Part shown: in pieces, positions 43,174-53,258 of the stretch
How positions within the stretch are numbered: the first letter of the stretch is position 1
Layout: each line of letters starts with the position of its first letter
NCBI GenBank assembly: GCA_016706405.1
Contig: JADJJT010000001.1
Span: 310,001-374,000, forward strand
DNA from: Sphingobacteriales bacterium
GTDB taxonomy: Bacteria > Bacteroidota > Bacteroidia > Chitinophagales > UBA2359
Direction of reading: 5' to 3'
DNA length: 64,000 nucleotides
Program-made: the position numbers and the translations under genes
Notes under the pieces: generated by a model
What the model was told of the DNA's origin: nothing
What the model saw: the letters and a program-made list of their open reading frames with translations, nothing else
Databases searched by the model: none

Positions 43174-46100
43174 TTAGAAAATATCTAAGTCAATTGGCCT
43201 TGTAATGCAGAACCATTTGAGGGTTACCTCTTTGCCTAAATCGGGTGCTTCAATATGAATAAGGTAAATACCGCTGGCAATAGGCACCCCTTTAAAGTTT
43301 TTCATATCCCAATCAACCGAGTTATACACTTTTTTGCCCTCTTTGTCTCCGGCGGCTGTATCTTGCCCGCCATTATCAACCTTAATAGTGCGCACTAAAG
43401 TGCCATCAACAGTAATAATGTTAATATTTGCTTTATTGGGCAGGTTGGTAATGCGCACGCGATTGTCTAACTGGCTTTGTTCGTAGGCCGAGTAGGCATA
43501 ATACGGGTTGGGAACAATTCTAATTTTATCTAAAGCGGCTTCGGCAATGGCTTTTTGGTTCGTTTTTGGCACATAATTGTCTAAGTTAAAGCGGTACTTC
43601 AACTCGTTCGAATCGTCGCAAAGTTCGTAGGGGCGGGCAACATTTACGCTTACAGTAGTTTTGGTTGGTATTAAACCGTCTTTTAAAGATTTCAATTCAA
43701 ATCCGGTAACACCATAAGGTAAAAACACCCACATGCCATCTTTCCAAACGCTGTTTTTAAGCGTAACCTTCTCTGTAGGGCTTTCGCTTATAGTTGAGGC
43801 AACTAATTGGTCGTGGTAGTATTGGCCGCCATCGTAGCGCGAGTTCATTACATACACAAAATGTTCGCCACCTAATTTAAACGAGAACGAGCCTGGTTGT
43901 ACCAAGGTTGTGCTGGGGTTCCAAATCATATCTTTGCCATTATCGCTAATGAAAAAGCTATTTTCGCTAAAAATGAGGTTTAGTCGCTCGCCGGTATCGT
44001 GGTTAATGGCGTATCCGGGGAACCACGAATAACCAATTTTGTCGGTAGTAAATAGCTCGGCATTATTATTTAAGGTTGCGCTGGTAGCTTGGTCAATATC
44101 TTTGGCTATAAACATATTGTTTGCCAAACGTTGTACAGTAGCACCTTTATTATCGGTGTAGGTAATATAGGAGCTTGAGTTGCCACGAATATAATATTTT
44201 TGTCCGGGTTGCAAAGTATTACCTGCTGGCGAAGCATAAACGGGCTTGCCGTTGCCATCAATCGCGTTGGGGTCTTCCCAAGATGGGGCATTGCGCAGGC
44301 TGTTTTTAACTGCTTTTCCGTCAGCAATGCTGGGGGTACGTGCCATTTCGGTAACCACGCATTTTGTCCAAAGGGCTTTATTGTCGGTAAAAACTACTTC
44401 AACGCTGGCCATATTGTCAAGCGAATAGGTTGGGCTTCCGGTAAGGCAGTCGCTACAAGCAGGGTTAAGGCGGCCACCTTTTTCGTCAGAGCCTTGGTTG
44501 TTTACCAAACAATAGGGCGCAATAGTGCCACCTAAAATACTTTCGTAAACTCCTTGAGGGTCATAAAAATTATCCGGATTCCAGTAGTTATCTGCATACG
44601 AAGCATCGTTGTTTTCATCTACATTGTCGCCCGACCGAACCCAGTTAGTAATACTAGTACCTTCGCCATCATTTAACATAGACATCCAGGGTAAAAAGTT
44701 GTTTTCAAAGCGAAGCCCCGCCGATATTTTTACATCAACATCGCCCGAAGCTTGGGGTTGCTGGCGCATACTAATGGTAAAGCCTAGCGAAGGGTCGCCT
44801 AAACCGCCCATTAATTGCTCATCGCCTAATTTAATATTGCTTTCTGATTTCCACGTGTCGCCCGTGCCAATATTAGTAAGGGTCCAACGGGCAAACGGCG
44901 ACAAAAAGTCCGACTGAATATCGCCTGTGTCGTTATCGCGTACAGCCAAAGCAGTTGAGGCGTTAGCAGGTACGGCCACCATGTCATCGTTGGCAATTAC
45001 TGCATTAAAACCTAAATAAGGCAATTTATATACATCTACACTAATAACACCTTGGCTTACCGAGTCAATCTTTGCATCGGGGTTTTCAATGGTATAGGTT
45101 ATGCGGTCAATGCCTATAAAGGCGGGTTTAGCGCGATATTTAATAGTTTTATTAACAGCATCAATACTAACGATAGTGCCGTGCTGTGATGTAGCAGCAG
45201 TAATGGTGGTATTAGCGCTTGTACTTACATCGTTAACCATTGGAGAAATAACAACAGTTGGGTAAGCACTAACATCGGCTTCTATTTTGGCAATCCACTC
45301 AACAGAGTAGGTGTCGTTATATGCTTTAACAGTGTCAATTTTAGCTGTACCAACTTCAAGGCGCACAAAGCCAATATCGGTATTACAGTTTACGTCGCTT
45401 ACTTCGTAAGTAAAATAATCAAAGCCTTCAAATCCAGATTTGGGTGTGTATGTTAAAATACCTGTGTTTTGGTCAACCTGTATGGTTCCATTTTGGGGCT
45501 GGCTGTACGATGGGTAGATATTGTCTTGAAAACTCAACTCATAAGTACCACCTTTAACACTTAGCGGGTCAACAACTTTTACATCAATAGGGCCAGCGCC
45601 GCTTTGGTAAACGGGGTCGGCGGCAATATGGTTGGGGCTGGCTAAAATTTCATTTACCGTGGTTTCGGTTAGTTGAACGGCATTGCCACCATTACCTTTG
45701 CCACAAATAGCTGTAATTTCGGGGCCATCGCCATAAATACTTACTGGCTCAACACCGCCAAACTGTGGATCTTCAATATGTGGTACGCCCACATAAACGC
45801 CAATATTGCCACGGCCTTCTAAATACGGTTCAAATTGTGCTGTGGGGCTTGGCTCTAATTGCTTGTAGGGTTCGTGGGCATTATAGCTATACGATTTCAC
45901 TGAAAAATAATACGGTAAATTGTTTGTTAGACGCTTGTCGCCGGTGGCAAATAAATCTTCAGTTATCCGGAAGCTTTTTTTGATACCACTATTTTTGGCA
46001 TCTACTTTTAATTCCGGAACTAAAAATCCTGTGGTGCCATCAATAGACCAATTTATTAATCGGGTAACATCATCTTTAATATCTACTACTTCAACAATGC

Positions 46101-47862
46101 GGGCTTTGTCGGGATCATTATACTCAGAGGCCGAAACGAGCGGGCTTTTTAGTTGATAAACAACATATCCCTGAAAGTTATAAGTCGAATCCGGAAAACC
46201 TTGTTTGGCCAATACGGGGTCAATTTCTTGGTATAATTCAAAGGCGTTGTTCGATTTTAGCGAGTCATTATAAATGGTTAAAATTAACTCTCGGTTTAGT
46301 TCCCTTATAAATACATTGGGGGCATCGGGGCCATCTTTTAGTTTAAAATTGTTATCAAATAGGGCCTGAGCTTTTTTATCGGCGCGGGTTATGCCATCAA
46401 AACTGGGGCAGGGATATTGTAAGCCTTCGCCCGGTATCCATACCACACCAACAATTACTTCGTTAAAAGCACCTGGGTCAAGTCTGAATGGCCCTGCAGA
46501 TTGTAAGAAGCGGCGGTCGGCGGGTTTGTTGTTTTCTGAGCATTCGCTCCATGCTGGTTTCGACAAGGTTGGGTCGCTTGGAAACATAAAGTCGCAACTA
46601 TTGTCTGTACCGCCATACGCATTACCACCACAGGTAAATGGCGAGCCATCTTTCCATACACCGGCTAAGTAGCCGTAAAAGTGCGAAGCAATTTCGGGGT
46701 TTCCTATCACAGACCAGTCGTTATTATAATAAACAAATGCCGACATATTAAGAATTTCATAAGTAGGATTGCCATCTTTATCAACGCCATTTTGTTTGCG
46801 CGGGCCTTTAAAAAAGTCCACACACAACATTGGTGGGTTAGCACCGTATAGTTCGTCGTTTGCATCACCATTATACACAATACCTATACCCTCGCTGGGT
46901 ACGCAACCTACATAGTCGTCGCCATAGTTACCAAGGTCGGGGTCAACCCATTGGCCAAAAAACACACTGTCTAATGGTTGCGTAGCCTTGTTTTCAATAC
47001 CATATTTGTAAAAGGTCATATTATTTACTTCGTCATTAGTGGCAAAGGCAAAGGCCAAAGCATTAAGTTGTAAACCAATAGCTTCGCCGCCGGTTTCGCT
47101 ATGCACGTCTCCCTTGTCGTTAAATACCCACCAAATCATTTGGTCGGCATAAACACCTTGGGTTTTCGAGTCAATTACCGGATAATCGCCTTTTGTGGGG
47201 TCGTAGTCGTTATCGCCGTCTCGGTCCCAAAATGGCGCTAAGTTTTTATCTTCCGGAAGCGAAATATCGGCGTAGGCATTATTGCGCCCTGGCCATTTTA
47301 ATATGCTAAGTGGTATTGATCCAGCCGGAATAGTAACATCTGCACTGGCGTCGCCGCCATCTTGTGCTGAAACCAAGGCTAAGTAATCATCAATATCTTT
47401 TGACCGAACTTCCCAAAAGCGGTCAAATTGGCCGCAAACTTCGTCGTTAGTATTACCATCGTCGTCTAATGGGCCTGGCCAAAAGTCATTACCAGTTTGT
47501 CGATAGGTTTGGGCGGCAACTTTTAATTGGCCTAAGGCATCAATGCCACCAATCCAAAGCGCACCGGCAAATAACGAGTGGATAGAGGGACGCCCCGATC
47601 CTGGTTCAACTTTAGGTACTTCGTACCTCGCATCTTGGAGGTTCCACCACATATCGCCTGCCGATAACAGGCGGGTTCGAACATTGTTCACGTTCAGCTC
47701 AATGCTAGCTGTTGCCGGCGAACAGGCTGCCGCTGTTTTTCCCGAAATTGGTATTGGTTTTTGGGTTGGCAGGCCATTATTTTCGCGTGCTTGAGCAGTT
47801 GCGGCACTAAATAGCGTTAATACCAACAGCCATAACCAAAAATTTGTGTACTTGCTGTTCAT
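43174..47862 (-). CDS. Large secreted protein with Ig-like repeats and FlgD-like C-terminus
   Basis: A 1562-residue exported protein (signal FWLWLLVLTLFSAATAQA). The N-terminal third has LRSIHSLFAGALWIGGIDALG-like sequence (SIHSLFAGALWIGGIDALG is at ~85-105), and acidic turns such as WDRDGDNDYDPTKGDYP that look calcium-binding. Two or three Ig-like repeats in the middle (YPSYSQPQNGTIQVDQ, GFEGFDYFTYEVSD) resemble those of the giant protein at 5408. The C-terminus, IRIVPNPYYAYSAYEQSQ to DWDMKNFKGVPIASGIYLI, is a FlgD-like/T9SS-type tail. It lies between a TonB receptor and a PorV-like gene on one strand. Function unknown; surface assembly is likely. Confidence 0.8.
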   Translation of the reverse strand: MNSKYTNFWLWLLVLTLFSAATAQARENNGLPTQKPIPISGKTAAACSPATASIELNVNNVRTRLLSAGDMWWNLQDARYEVPKVEPGSGRPSIHSLFAGALWIGGIDALGQLKVAAQTYRQTGNDFWPGPLDDDGNTNDEVCGQFDRFWEVRSKDIDDYLALVSAQDGGDASADVTIPAGSIPLSILKWPGRNNAYADISLPEDKNLAPFWDRDGDNDYDPTKGDYPVIDSKTQGVYADQMIWWVFNDKGDVHSETGGEAIGLQLNALAFAFATNDEVNNMTFYKYGIENKATQPLDSVFFGQWVDPDLGNYGDDYVGCVPSEGIGIVYNGDANDELYGANPPMLCVDFFKGPRKQNGVDKDGNPTYEILNMSAFVYYNNDWSVIGNPEIASHFYGYLAGVWKDGSPFTCGGNAYGGTDNSCDFMFPSDPTLSKPAWSECSENNKPADRRFLQSAGPFRLDPGAFNEVIVGVVWIPGEGLQYPCPSFDGITRADKKAQALFDNNFKLKDGPDAPNVFIRELNRELILTIYNDSLKSNNAFELYQEIDPVLAKQGFPDSTYNFQGYVVYQLKSPLVSASEYNDPDKARIVEVVDIKDDVTRLINWSIDGTTGFLVPELKVDAKNSGIKKSFRITEDLFATGDKRLTNNLPYYFSVKSYSYNAHEPYKQLEPSPTAQFEPYLEGRGNIGVYVGVPHIEDPQFGGVEPVSIYGDGPEITAICGKGNGGNAVQLTETTVNEILASPNHIAADPVYQSGAGPIDVKVVDPLSVKGGTYELSFQDNIYPSYSQPQNGTIQVDQNTGILTYTPKSGFEGFDYFTYEVSDVNCNTDIGFVRLEVGTAKIDTVKAYNDTYSVEWIAKIEADVSAYPTVVISPMVNDVSTSANTTITAATSQHGTIVSIDAVNKTIKYRAKPAFIGIDRITYTIENPDAKIDSVSQGVISVDVYKLPYLGFNAVIANDDMVAVPANASTALAVRDNDTGDIQSDFLSPFARWTLTNIGTGDTWKSESNIKLGDEQLMGGLGDPSLGFTISMRQQPQASGDVDVKISAGLRFENNFLPWMSMLNDGEGTSITNWVRSGDNVDENNDASYADNYWNPDNFYDPQGVYESILGGTIAPYCLVNNQGSDEKGGRLNPACSDCLTGSPTYSLDNMASVEVVFTDNKALWTKCVVTEMARTPSIADGKAVKNSLRNAPSWEDPNAIDGNGKPVYASPAGNTLQPGQKYYIRGNSSSYITYTDNKGATVQRLANNMFIAKDIDQATSATLNNNAELFTTDKIGYSWFPGYAINHDTGERLNLIFSENSFFISDNGKDMIWNPSTTLVQPGSFSFKLGGEHFVYVMNSRYDGGQYYHDQLVASTISESPTEKVTLKNSVWKDGMWVFLPYGVTGFELKSLKDGLIPTKTTVSVNVARPYELCDDSNELKYRFNLDNYVPKTNQKAIAEAALDKIRIVPNPYYAYSAYEQSQLDNRVRITNLPNKANINIITVDGTLVRTIKVDNGGQDTAAGDKEGKKVYNSVDWDMKNFKGVPIASGIYLIHIEAPDLGKEVTLKWFCITRPIDLDIF

Positions 47863-47999
47863 GTTTTTATATAAATTTATTTATTATTATTTATTTGAAT
47901 GTTATACAATTTGGCTTTCTAAAGTTTGGGTAGTATCGTTGTCAATGTTTTTGTTTTTTACCAATACTACCCATATTTTAGTGTTGCTATTGTTTTTTG

Positions 48000-50900
48000 T
48001 TAAAAATTAATTGCCATACCTAAACGTAGTCGGCGCGGTGCGGCATAGTTACCGGGTGTATTGTTGTAAATACCATACAAGTCGCGGAAAGCGCGTTCGC
48101 TGGCCAACTGGTTAATGAAGGTAGCAGCTTCGGGCGAGTTTAAATAGCCGTCATTTTCGGCACTGCCCGTAAAGGCATATACCCCCGATACGTTGTCGGC
48201 ATCTAAGGCGTTCAATATTGTTAAGTAAACATTTAGAATTAAAGGTTTTTTGCCTTCTTTTTTGTTTGGATTCAACAAAAAGTCTTTATCTAAACGGGCA
48301 TCTACTTGGAAGTTCCAAGGCAAGCGCGAGCCATTAATTGTGCCATCAAGGTCGGCGCGGGTTACAACGCCAAACTGCGCAGTTGGGGTTGGATTTGCCT
48401 GGCGGGTGTAAGGTGCACCTGAGCGGCCACGAGCGGTAACGTTAAGTCCTAAACCTGCTAAAATATTGCGGCCTTTAATGCGTGGACCGTTATATTTGCT
48501 GGCGTCGGTTGCAAAACGATAGTCAAACGACAGGTTAATCATATGCCGCGAGTCGTAGCTAAGCGGTATAATATTGCGCAAATTAGGCACACCAAAACTA
48601 ATAAGGTTGGCTTGTGAGGCATCGCCCGAGCCGGTACCTTCGGCGAAAGACATAGTATAAGAAGCCAATAAGCGCACGTTTTCGGTTCGGCGAAGGTCGT
48701 AGGTCAATTCAAAACCTTTTGCGGTGCTAAAGTCCAAATTGCGGAAAGTAGAATAGGTAATGGGGTACGAGAATGTTACATTTGAAATTTGAACCATGTC
48801 GCGGCCTTCGCGGTAGAAACCGCTAAGGGTTAGTGCCGACTTGTCGTTAAGTTTTTGCTTGAAACCAATTTGATAGTCAATGGTTTTTTCGGCGCGTAAA
48901 TTGGGATTATTATAAGTAGCTACGCTTTTGCCGGGCATATAATACCAATCATCGGGCAAGGTTAGCAAACGACCTTGAGGGCGTTGCGCCAATACGTCGT
49001 AGTGGGCAAAAAATATGGCCTCGTCAGATATTTCAAATGAGAAAGCAATACGAGGTTGTACTGTAACTTCGGGTTTGTAGTCTTCAAAAGCAAGGTCGGG
49101 GTTGTAATTTTTGTCGCTCACATCATTGCCAGGGTTATCATCCAATGGGTTTACCAACCAAGGCAAAATTTCGCCTCCGGTAGCCAACACCTGTGGGTCG
49201 CGCACGTAAAGGCCGTTGGCATCGTACCAGTCGTCTCCGCGGCGGAAGCCTTTAATGGTGCTTGGATTTACTTCGTTGTCCACGTAAACGGTATAATCGC
49301 TGCCTATTGTAGAAGGGATATTGAATTTGCTTTTTACCTCACTATCGCCGGCGTTATGGGCAGCATATAGTGGCGTGTAAATATCTTTGGGTACTTTTAA
49401 GTTGGCATCGAAGCGGTCAACACGAACACCTAAGTTAAAAATAAGGTCTTTCAATTGAAATTTGTCTTGAATATATCCGGCAACATAAATTGGCCTGAAC
49501 GAGCCAAGCAGGCGGGTATATTCTCCGGTAGTTTCGTCTTTAGCCGTAAAAAAGTCGTTAAAAGCAGGTTGTTTGCTAAGTTTATTGCCTAAGTAGTCGT
49601 AGCCATAGCCGCTTACAATAGCTCCCCCGTCGTTTAGCAATTCATCGGGCGAAAACATATCGAGTGAGTATTGGTCGGGGCTAATGGCATGAACGTTCAT
49701 AATGTCAATAGGGCTAAGTCCAAATTTTTTCCGGAAAGTTTTGTCAAAAAAGCCTTGTTCGCCCGTACGTACAAAATTATATTTAATAGTGTCATTTTCG
49801 CTAAAAATCATAGTATTGCCATCGTATTGGCTAAATGGAATTTCTTGGCCATCTATAACCAAAATGGGGTTAAGCAAGTCGCGCTCAATTTTGCTATTAC
49901 TCACGTCTTGTAAGCCATCCATTAAGTTCCATAGGCTAAGGGGGCTAACGGTATAACTGCGGTCGTCTCGTTGTTCGTATTCAAAACCAAATTCAATAGC
50001 GTGTTTGTTAAGTTCGCTGGCCTCGGGGCGTTTAAGGTCAAACGAGCCATTAAATACCAAACGATATTGGCTGGTTTCGTTTTTGCGCCAAACGCTGTAA
50101 GCGGTTCCGGGCACATACCATAAGCTATATACGGCTTGGTACGAGCTACTTGGTGCGCCGTTTAAAAATCCGGTTAAATTGTCAAGGGTGGTTATTTTGC
50201 CGCCATAGCTTTTTACGTAATCAATTAGTTGTTGGGTGCGGTTAGCAAATCCGGGATTATTGTCGCTGGGTGTAAATACCAATGCGGTATCTTGCATACC
50301 TTGTAGGGTCCATCCGCGCAAATTAAAAGGTGTACCTGCTACATCTTCCATAAATACGTTATTATAAAGAGGGGCGCTGAAGACATCAAATTTACCTATA
50401 TAACCATAATTGAACAAGTTGTCGCCATACACAGGGTCTTTATCGAGATAGTTGGTACGGTTAAAGTCGAATTGTAAGGAGTAGAAAGCGTTTTGCAAAT
50501 ACGAGCTTTGAGGTTTTGCATCTTCGGCATTGGCATTAACCGATTTATTTGCTCCAAAACGTTGGGTAAGGCGGGCAAAAGCGCGAAAACTGCGGCTGTT
50601 GTAGTCGCCGTTATGGTCAGAATTAAACAGCTCGAAGCGGCGTACATAAGCATTACCACTATCGTTGGTAAAGCTGCTGCCAAGGCTTAAGTTTACGCTG
50701 GGTACTGGTTGTATGTCAATTTTTCCGGTAGCAGTTATAAGGTTGGTTGCCGCATCAGGGCGTACAGATTGTGCCTCTAAGCTATCAAGACTCATATAGT
50801 CAATTGCTTTTAAAAAGCCGCCCTGGTCTGTAAATACTAGGGGGTTATCAACCAAGCGTTTATGAATATCGTCTTTTACTTTGTAAATTTGAACTGCCGA

Positions 50901-51776
50901 GGGGCTTGGGTCGTCTTGGTGGGTAATTTCGCCGGCAATAAAATAGCCAATAACGCTGCGTTCGGTGGTTTCGCTAATTTTCTTTTTAAGAATAGGGCCT
51001 GTTAAATTAAAATTCAATTGATGGAAACCATACGGTTCAAGGGCAACGGGTTTTACTCCGGATGTTTCGAACTGAAATCCGGCGCCAAATTTTTGCGAGG
51101 GGCCGCGTGTGGTAATGGCCGTTATACCTCCGGTTGCATCGCCATATTTAGCAGGCAAACCGCCTGTAATTACGGTTAGCTGTTCAATGGCGTTCGAGGG
51201 CAGGGCTAAACTTCCGCGCACTTTAATGCCGTCTATATAGTAGTCGGAAGACTCGGCGCGTGCACCTTTGATATTAAGGCCACCATCTTTGTTTTGATAA
51301 ACGCCGGCGGTAGTAGATGCCAATGAGTTTACATCTTTGCGTGCCATTTTATCAATTTCTTCTTTGGTTACGGTTCCGCCTGTAGAGGTTTGGTCTTTTT
51401 CGAGGAGCGGAACTTTGTAGCTAACAACTTCAACGGTTTGAAGCACGTTGTCCGAGGCTCCTAATTGAATGTCTAAGCTGGTAACTTTATCGGCTGTTAC
51501 GCGCACATTGTCAACCTGTTTAGCGGTATAGCCAACATACGAGGCGGTAACCGTGTACTCGCCCGGAGGTAGTGGTTTAACGCTATAAGCTCCGCTAAAA
51601 TCGGTTTTTGCACCAATCAATGTACCCCCCACGTTTGTGGTTACATTGGCGAATGCAATAGGTTCTCCGGTTTTTGCATCGGAAACCACACCTTGTATTT
51701 CGCCAGTTTGCGCCCTTATTATTATCAGGGGGCTTCCCAGCAAAAACAAGGCTGTTAGTAGTAATAATCGAATCAT
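48000..51776 (-). CDS. TonB-dependent receptor with carboxypeptidase-regulatory-like domain
   Basis: A 1258-residue outer-membrane transporter. The signal peptide (LLLLTALFLLGSPLIIIRAQ) leads to a carboxypeptidase-regulatory-like domain (IQGVVSDAKTGEPIAFANV, GEYTVTASYVGYTAKQ). A plug domain follows, with STTAGVYQNKDGGLNIKG, YYIDGIKVRG and IEQLTVITGGLPAKYGDATGG. The remaining ~950 residues are a barrel with long loops, ending YAAPRRLRLGMAINF, where the last aromatic residue is typical. There is no SusD partner; instead a huge secreted protein and a PorV-like protein follow on the same strand. The substrate is unknown. Confidence 0.9.
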   Translation of the reverse strand: MIRLLLLTALFLLGSPLIIIRAQTGEIQGVVSDAKTGEPIAFANVTTNVGGTLIGAKTDFSGAYSVKPLPPGEYTVTASYVGYTAKQVDNVRVTADKVTSLDIQLGASDNVLQTVEVVSYKVPLLEKDQTSTGGTVTKEEIDKMARKDVNSLASTTAGVYQNKDGGLNIKGARAESSDYYIDGIKVRGSLALPSNAIEQLTVITGGLPAKYGDATGGITAITTRGPSQKFGAGFQFETSGVKPVALEPYGFHQLNFNLTGPILKKKISETTERSVIGYFIAGEITHQDDPSPSAVQIYKVKDDIHKRLVDNPLVFTDQGGFLKAIDYMSLDSLEAQSVRPDAATNLITATGKIDIQPVPSVNLSLGSSFTNDSGNAYVRRFELFNSDHNGDYNSRSFRAFARLTQRFGANKSVNANAEDAKPQSSYLQNAFYSLQFDFNRTNYLDKDPVYGDNLFNYGYIGKFDVFSAPLYNNVFMEDVAGTPFNLRGWTLQGMQDTALVFTPSDNNPGFANRTQQLIDYVKSYGGKITTLDNLTGFLNGAPSSSYQAVYSLWYVPGTAYSVWRKNETSQYRLVFNGSFDLKRPEASELNKHAIEFGFEYEQRDDRSYTVSPLSLWNLMDGLQDVSNSKIERDLLNPILVIDGQEIPFSQYDGNTMIFSENDTIKYNFVRTGEQGFFDKTFRKKFGLSPIDIMNVHAISPDQYSLDMFSPDELLNDGGAIVSGYGYDYLGNKLSKQPAFNDFFTAKDETTGEYTRLLGSFRPIYVAGYIQDKFQLKDLIFNLGVRVDRFDANLKVPKDIYTPLYAAHNAGDSEVKSKFNIPSTIGSDYTVYVDNEVNPSTIKGFRRGDDWYDANGLYVRDPQVLATGGEILPWLVNPLDDNPGNDVSDKNYNPDLAFEDYKPEVTVQPRIAFSFEISDEAIFFAHYDVLAQRPQGRLLTLPDDWYYMPGKSVATYNNPNLRAEKTIDYQIGFKQKLNDKSALTLSGFYREGRDMVQISNVTFSYPITYSTFRNLDFSTAKGFELTYDLRRTENVRLLASYTMSFAEGTGSGDASQANLISFGVPNLRNIIPLSYDSRHMINLSFDYRFATDASKYNGPRIKGRNILAGLGLNVTARGRSGAPYTRQANPTPTAQFGVVTRADLDGTINGSRLPWNFQVDARLDKDFLLNPNKKEGKKPLILNVYLTILNALDADNVSGVYAFTGSAENDGYLNSPEAATFINQLASERAFRDLYGIYNNTPGNYAAPRRLRLGMAINF

Positions 51777-51810
51777 ACGAATAAGGTTTTATTATTTATA
51801 GTTGTTGTTT

Positions 51811-52749
51811 TTATTTTTTGTTTAGTTGGTTTATAATTTTAGTTGCCAAAACAGTTGCCATTTTAATATATGCTTGGTGGGTTACGCCGGCAATATGGGG
51901 CGTAAGCAGTACATTTGGTTTGGTTTGCAGTTGCTTAAACACGTTAAACCATGCTTGGGGTTGTGTGTTAGTGGCGGGTTCGGTTTCAAATACATCGAGG
52001 GCAAGTCCTAATATTTTTTGTTGTTCCAGTAGGGGTAACATCTCTTGGGTTAGCAGCACCTCGCCCCGCGAGGTGTTTATTAAATAAATAGGTTTTGTAA
52101 ACTGTTTTACCCAGTTAGTAGTTACTAAATGGTGTGTAGTTTTGTTTAAAGGCACGTGTAAACTTACTATATCTGCTTGTTTAAAAATTTTTGCCATAGT
52201 TGCTTGTTTTGCCCATTGGTTGCCGTAGTTTGTTTTGTATTTATCATAAGCAAGCACTTGCGCATCAAAGCCTTGCAGTCGGCGGGCAAAGGCCATGCCT
52301 GTATGTCCATAACCTATAATGCCAATAGTTTTATTTGAAAGTTGGGTGCCAATATTTGCTTGCCTTTGCCAAATATTTTGCAGCATTTGAGCATTAGCTA
52401 CGGCAATATTGCGCAGTAAACTTAGTAATAAACCAACAGTATGTTCGCCAACGGCATCGCAATTACCCTCGGGCGAGCTAAGGCAGGTTATACCCTTTTG
52501 GGTGGCATAAGCCATGTCTATTAATTCCATGCCTGAGCCTAACCGGCCAATAATTTGCAATTTTTTTGCCTTACTAATCAAAGAACGATCTGCTTTTATT
52601 TTGCTTCGCAACACTAAAACCTCGTAATTGGCTATTAAACTTTCAACTTCAGCTTGTGTGGCCTTTGGCAGGCAATGGCAAGTGCAGCCATGTTGGGTCA
52701 GCATTTGTGCCAAAACGGGGTCTATTTCCTCTACTACTAAAACATGCAC
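51811..52749 (-). CDS. D-isomer-specific 2-hydroxyacid dehydrogenase (SerA-like)
   Basis: A 312-residue NAD-dependent dehydrogenase close to phosphoglycerate dehydrogenase. The substrate half starts VLVVEEIDPVLAQML and has KLQIIGRLGSGMELIDM. The Rossmann fold is NKTIGIIGYGHTGMAFARRL. Catalytic residues are the Arg in LINTSRGEVL, the Glu in LALDVFETEP and the His in LLTPHIAGVT. No C-terminal ACT domain is present, as in short SerA forms. A CAAAAATA box at 52811-52818 may be its promoter. Its stop is 34 bp before the TonB receptor start. SerA is likely but other 2-hydroxyacids are possible. Confidence 0.82.
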   Translation of the reverse strand: MHVLVVEEIDPVLAQMLTQHGCTCHCLPKATQAEVESLIANYEVLVLRSKIKADRSLISKAKKLQIIGRLGSGMELIDMAYATQKGITCLSSPEGNCDAVGEHTVGLLLSLLRNIAVANAQMLQNIWQRQANIGTQLSNKTIGIIGYGHTGMAFARRLQGFDAQVLAYDKYKTNYGNQWAKQATMAKIFKQADIVSLHVPLNKTTHHLVTTNWVKQFTKPIYLINTSRGEVLLTQEMLPLLEQQKILGLALDVFETEPATNTQPQAWFNVFKQLQTKPNVLLTPHIAGVTHQAYIKMATVLATKIINQLNKK

Positions 52750-53258
52750 CTTCGTAAACTTTTAACCAAACATTATAGTTTCACTCAATAAATAATCCTA
52801 AAACGAGCCTCAAAAATAGTGATTTTTACTTGTCTTTAACAGTATTTAACGCCTGACACTTGAAAAAACCTTAAAACAATTAAAAAAGAGCGTAAAACCG
52901 AAAAAAACATAGTAGTTATAAGTTTTACCGAAAGGTACAGCGCATATTTTAATTCAGTTGCATACTATTTTCATAATTTATCGTTAAAAAATTGCTTGAA
53001 TACAAACATAACAGTCAGAAAATCAATTAGTTACAAACAATTCTAAAGTGTGCGTTTTCTTAAATTAGGTTAAATAATCCGGATAAAAAAGAACTATATA
53101 CAGCCTGTTTCTATCAAATTCAAGGTAAAAAGTTGGGCATTATTGGTTTATTGTTACATTCGGGTAAATAACGTATCTTTGTCGCATTACTAACTATTTT
53201 ATGTAGCTTGCACCCGATTAACCATCCCTTTTTAAATTACAATACGCACAAAAAAAAT
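52750..53258. other. Divergent promoter region, ~500 bp
   Basis: AT-rich gap between the SerA-like gene and the E1 dehydrogenase gene. It holds the strong rightward promoter at 53151-53181, a weaker leftward -7 box (CAAAAATA at 52811-52818), and one TCCGGA near 53079. No gene or RNA was recognised. Confidence 0.55.
53151..53181 (+). promoter_or_regulatory. Promoter of the fused E1 gene
   Basis: TTG (53151-53153), 20-bp spacer, TATCTTTG (53174-53181), a full match to the Bacteroidota consensus. Transcription would start near 53188, so the TTG at 53208 would leave a 20-nt leader and the ATG at 53259 about 70 nt. Confidence 0.75.
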
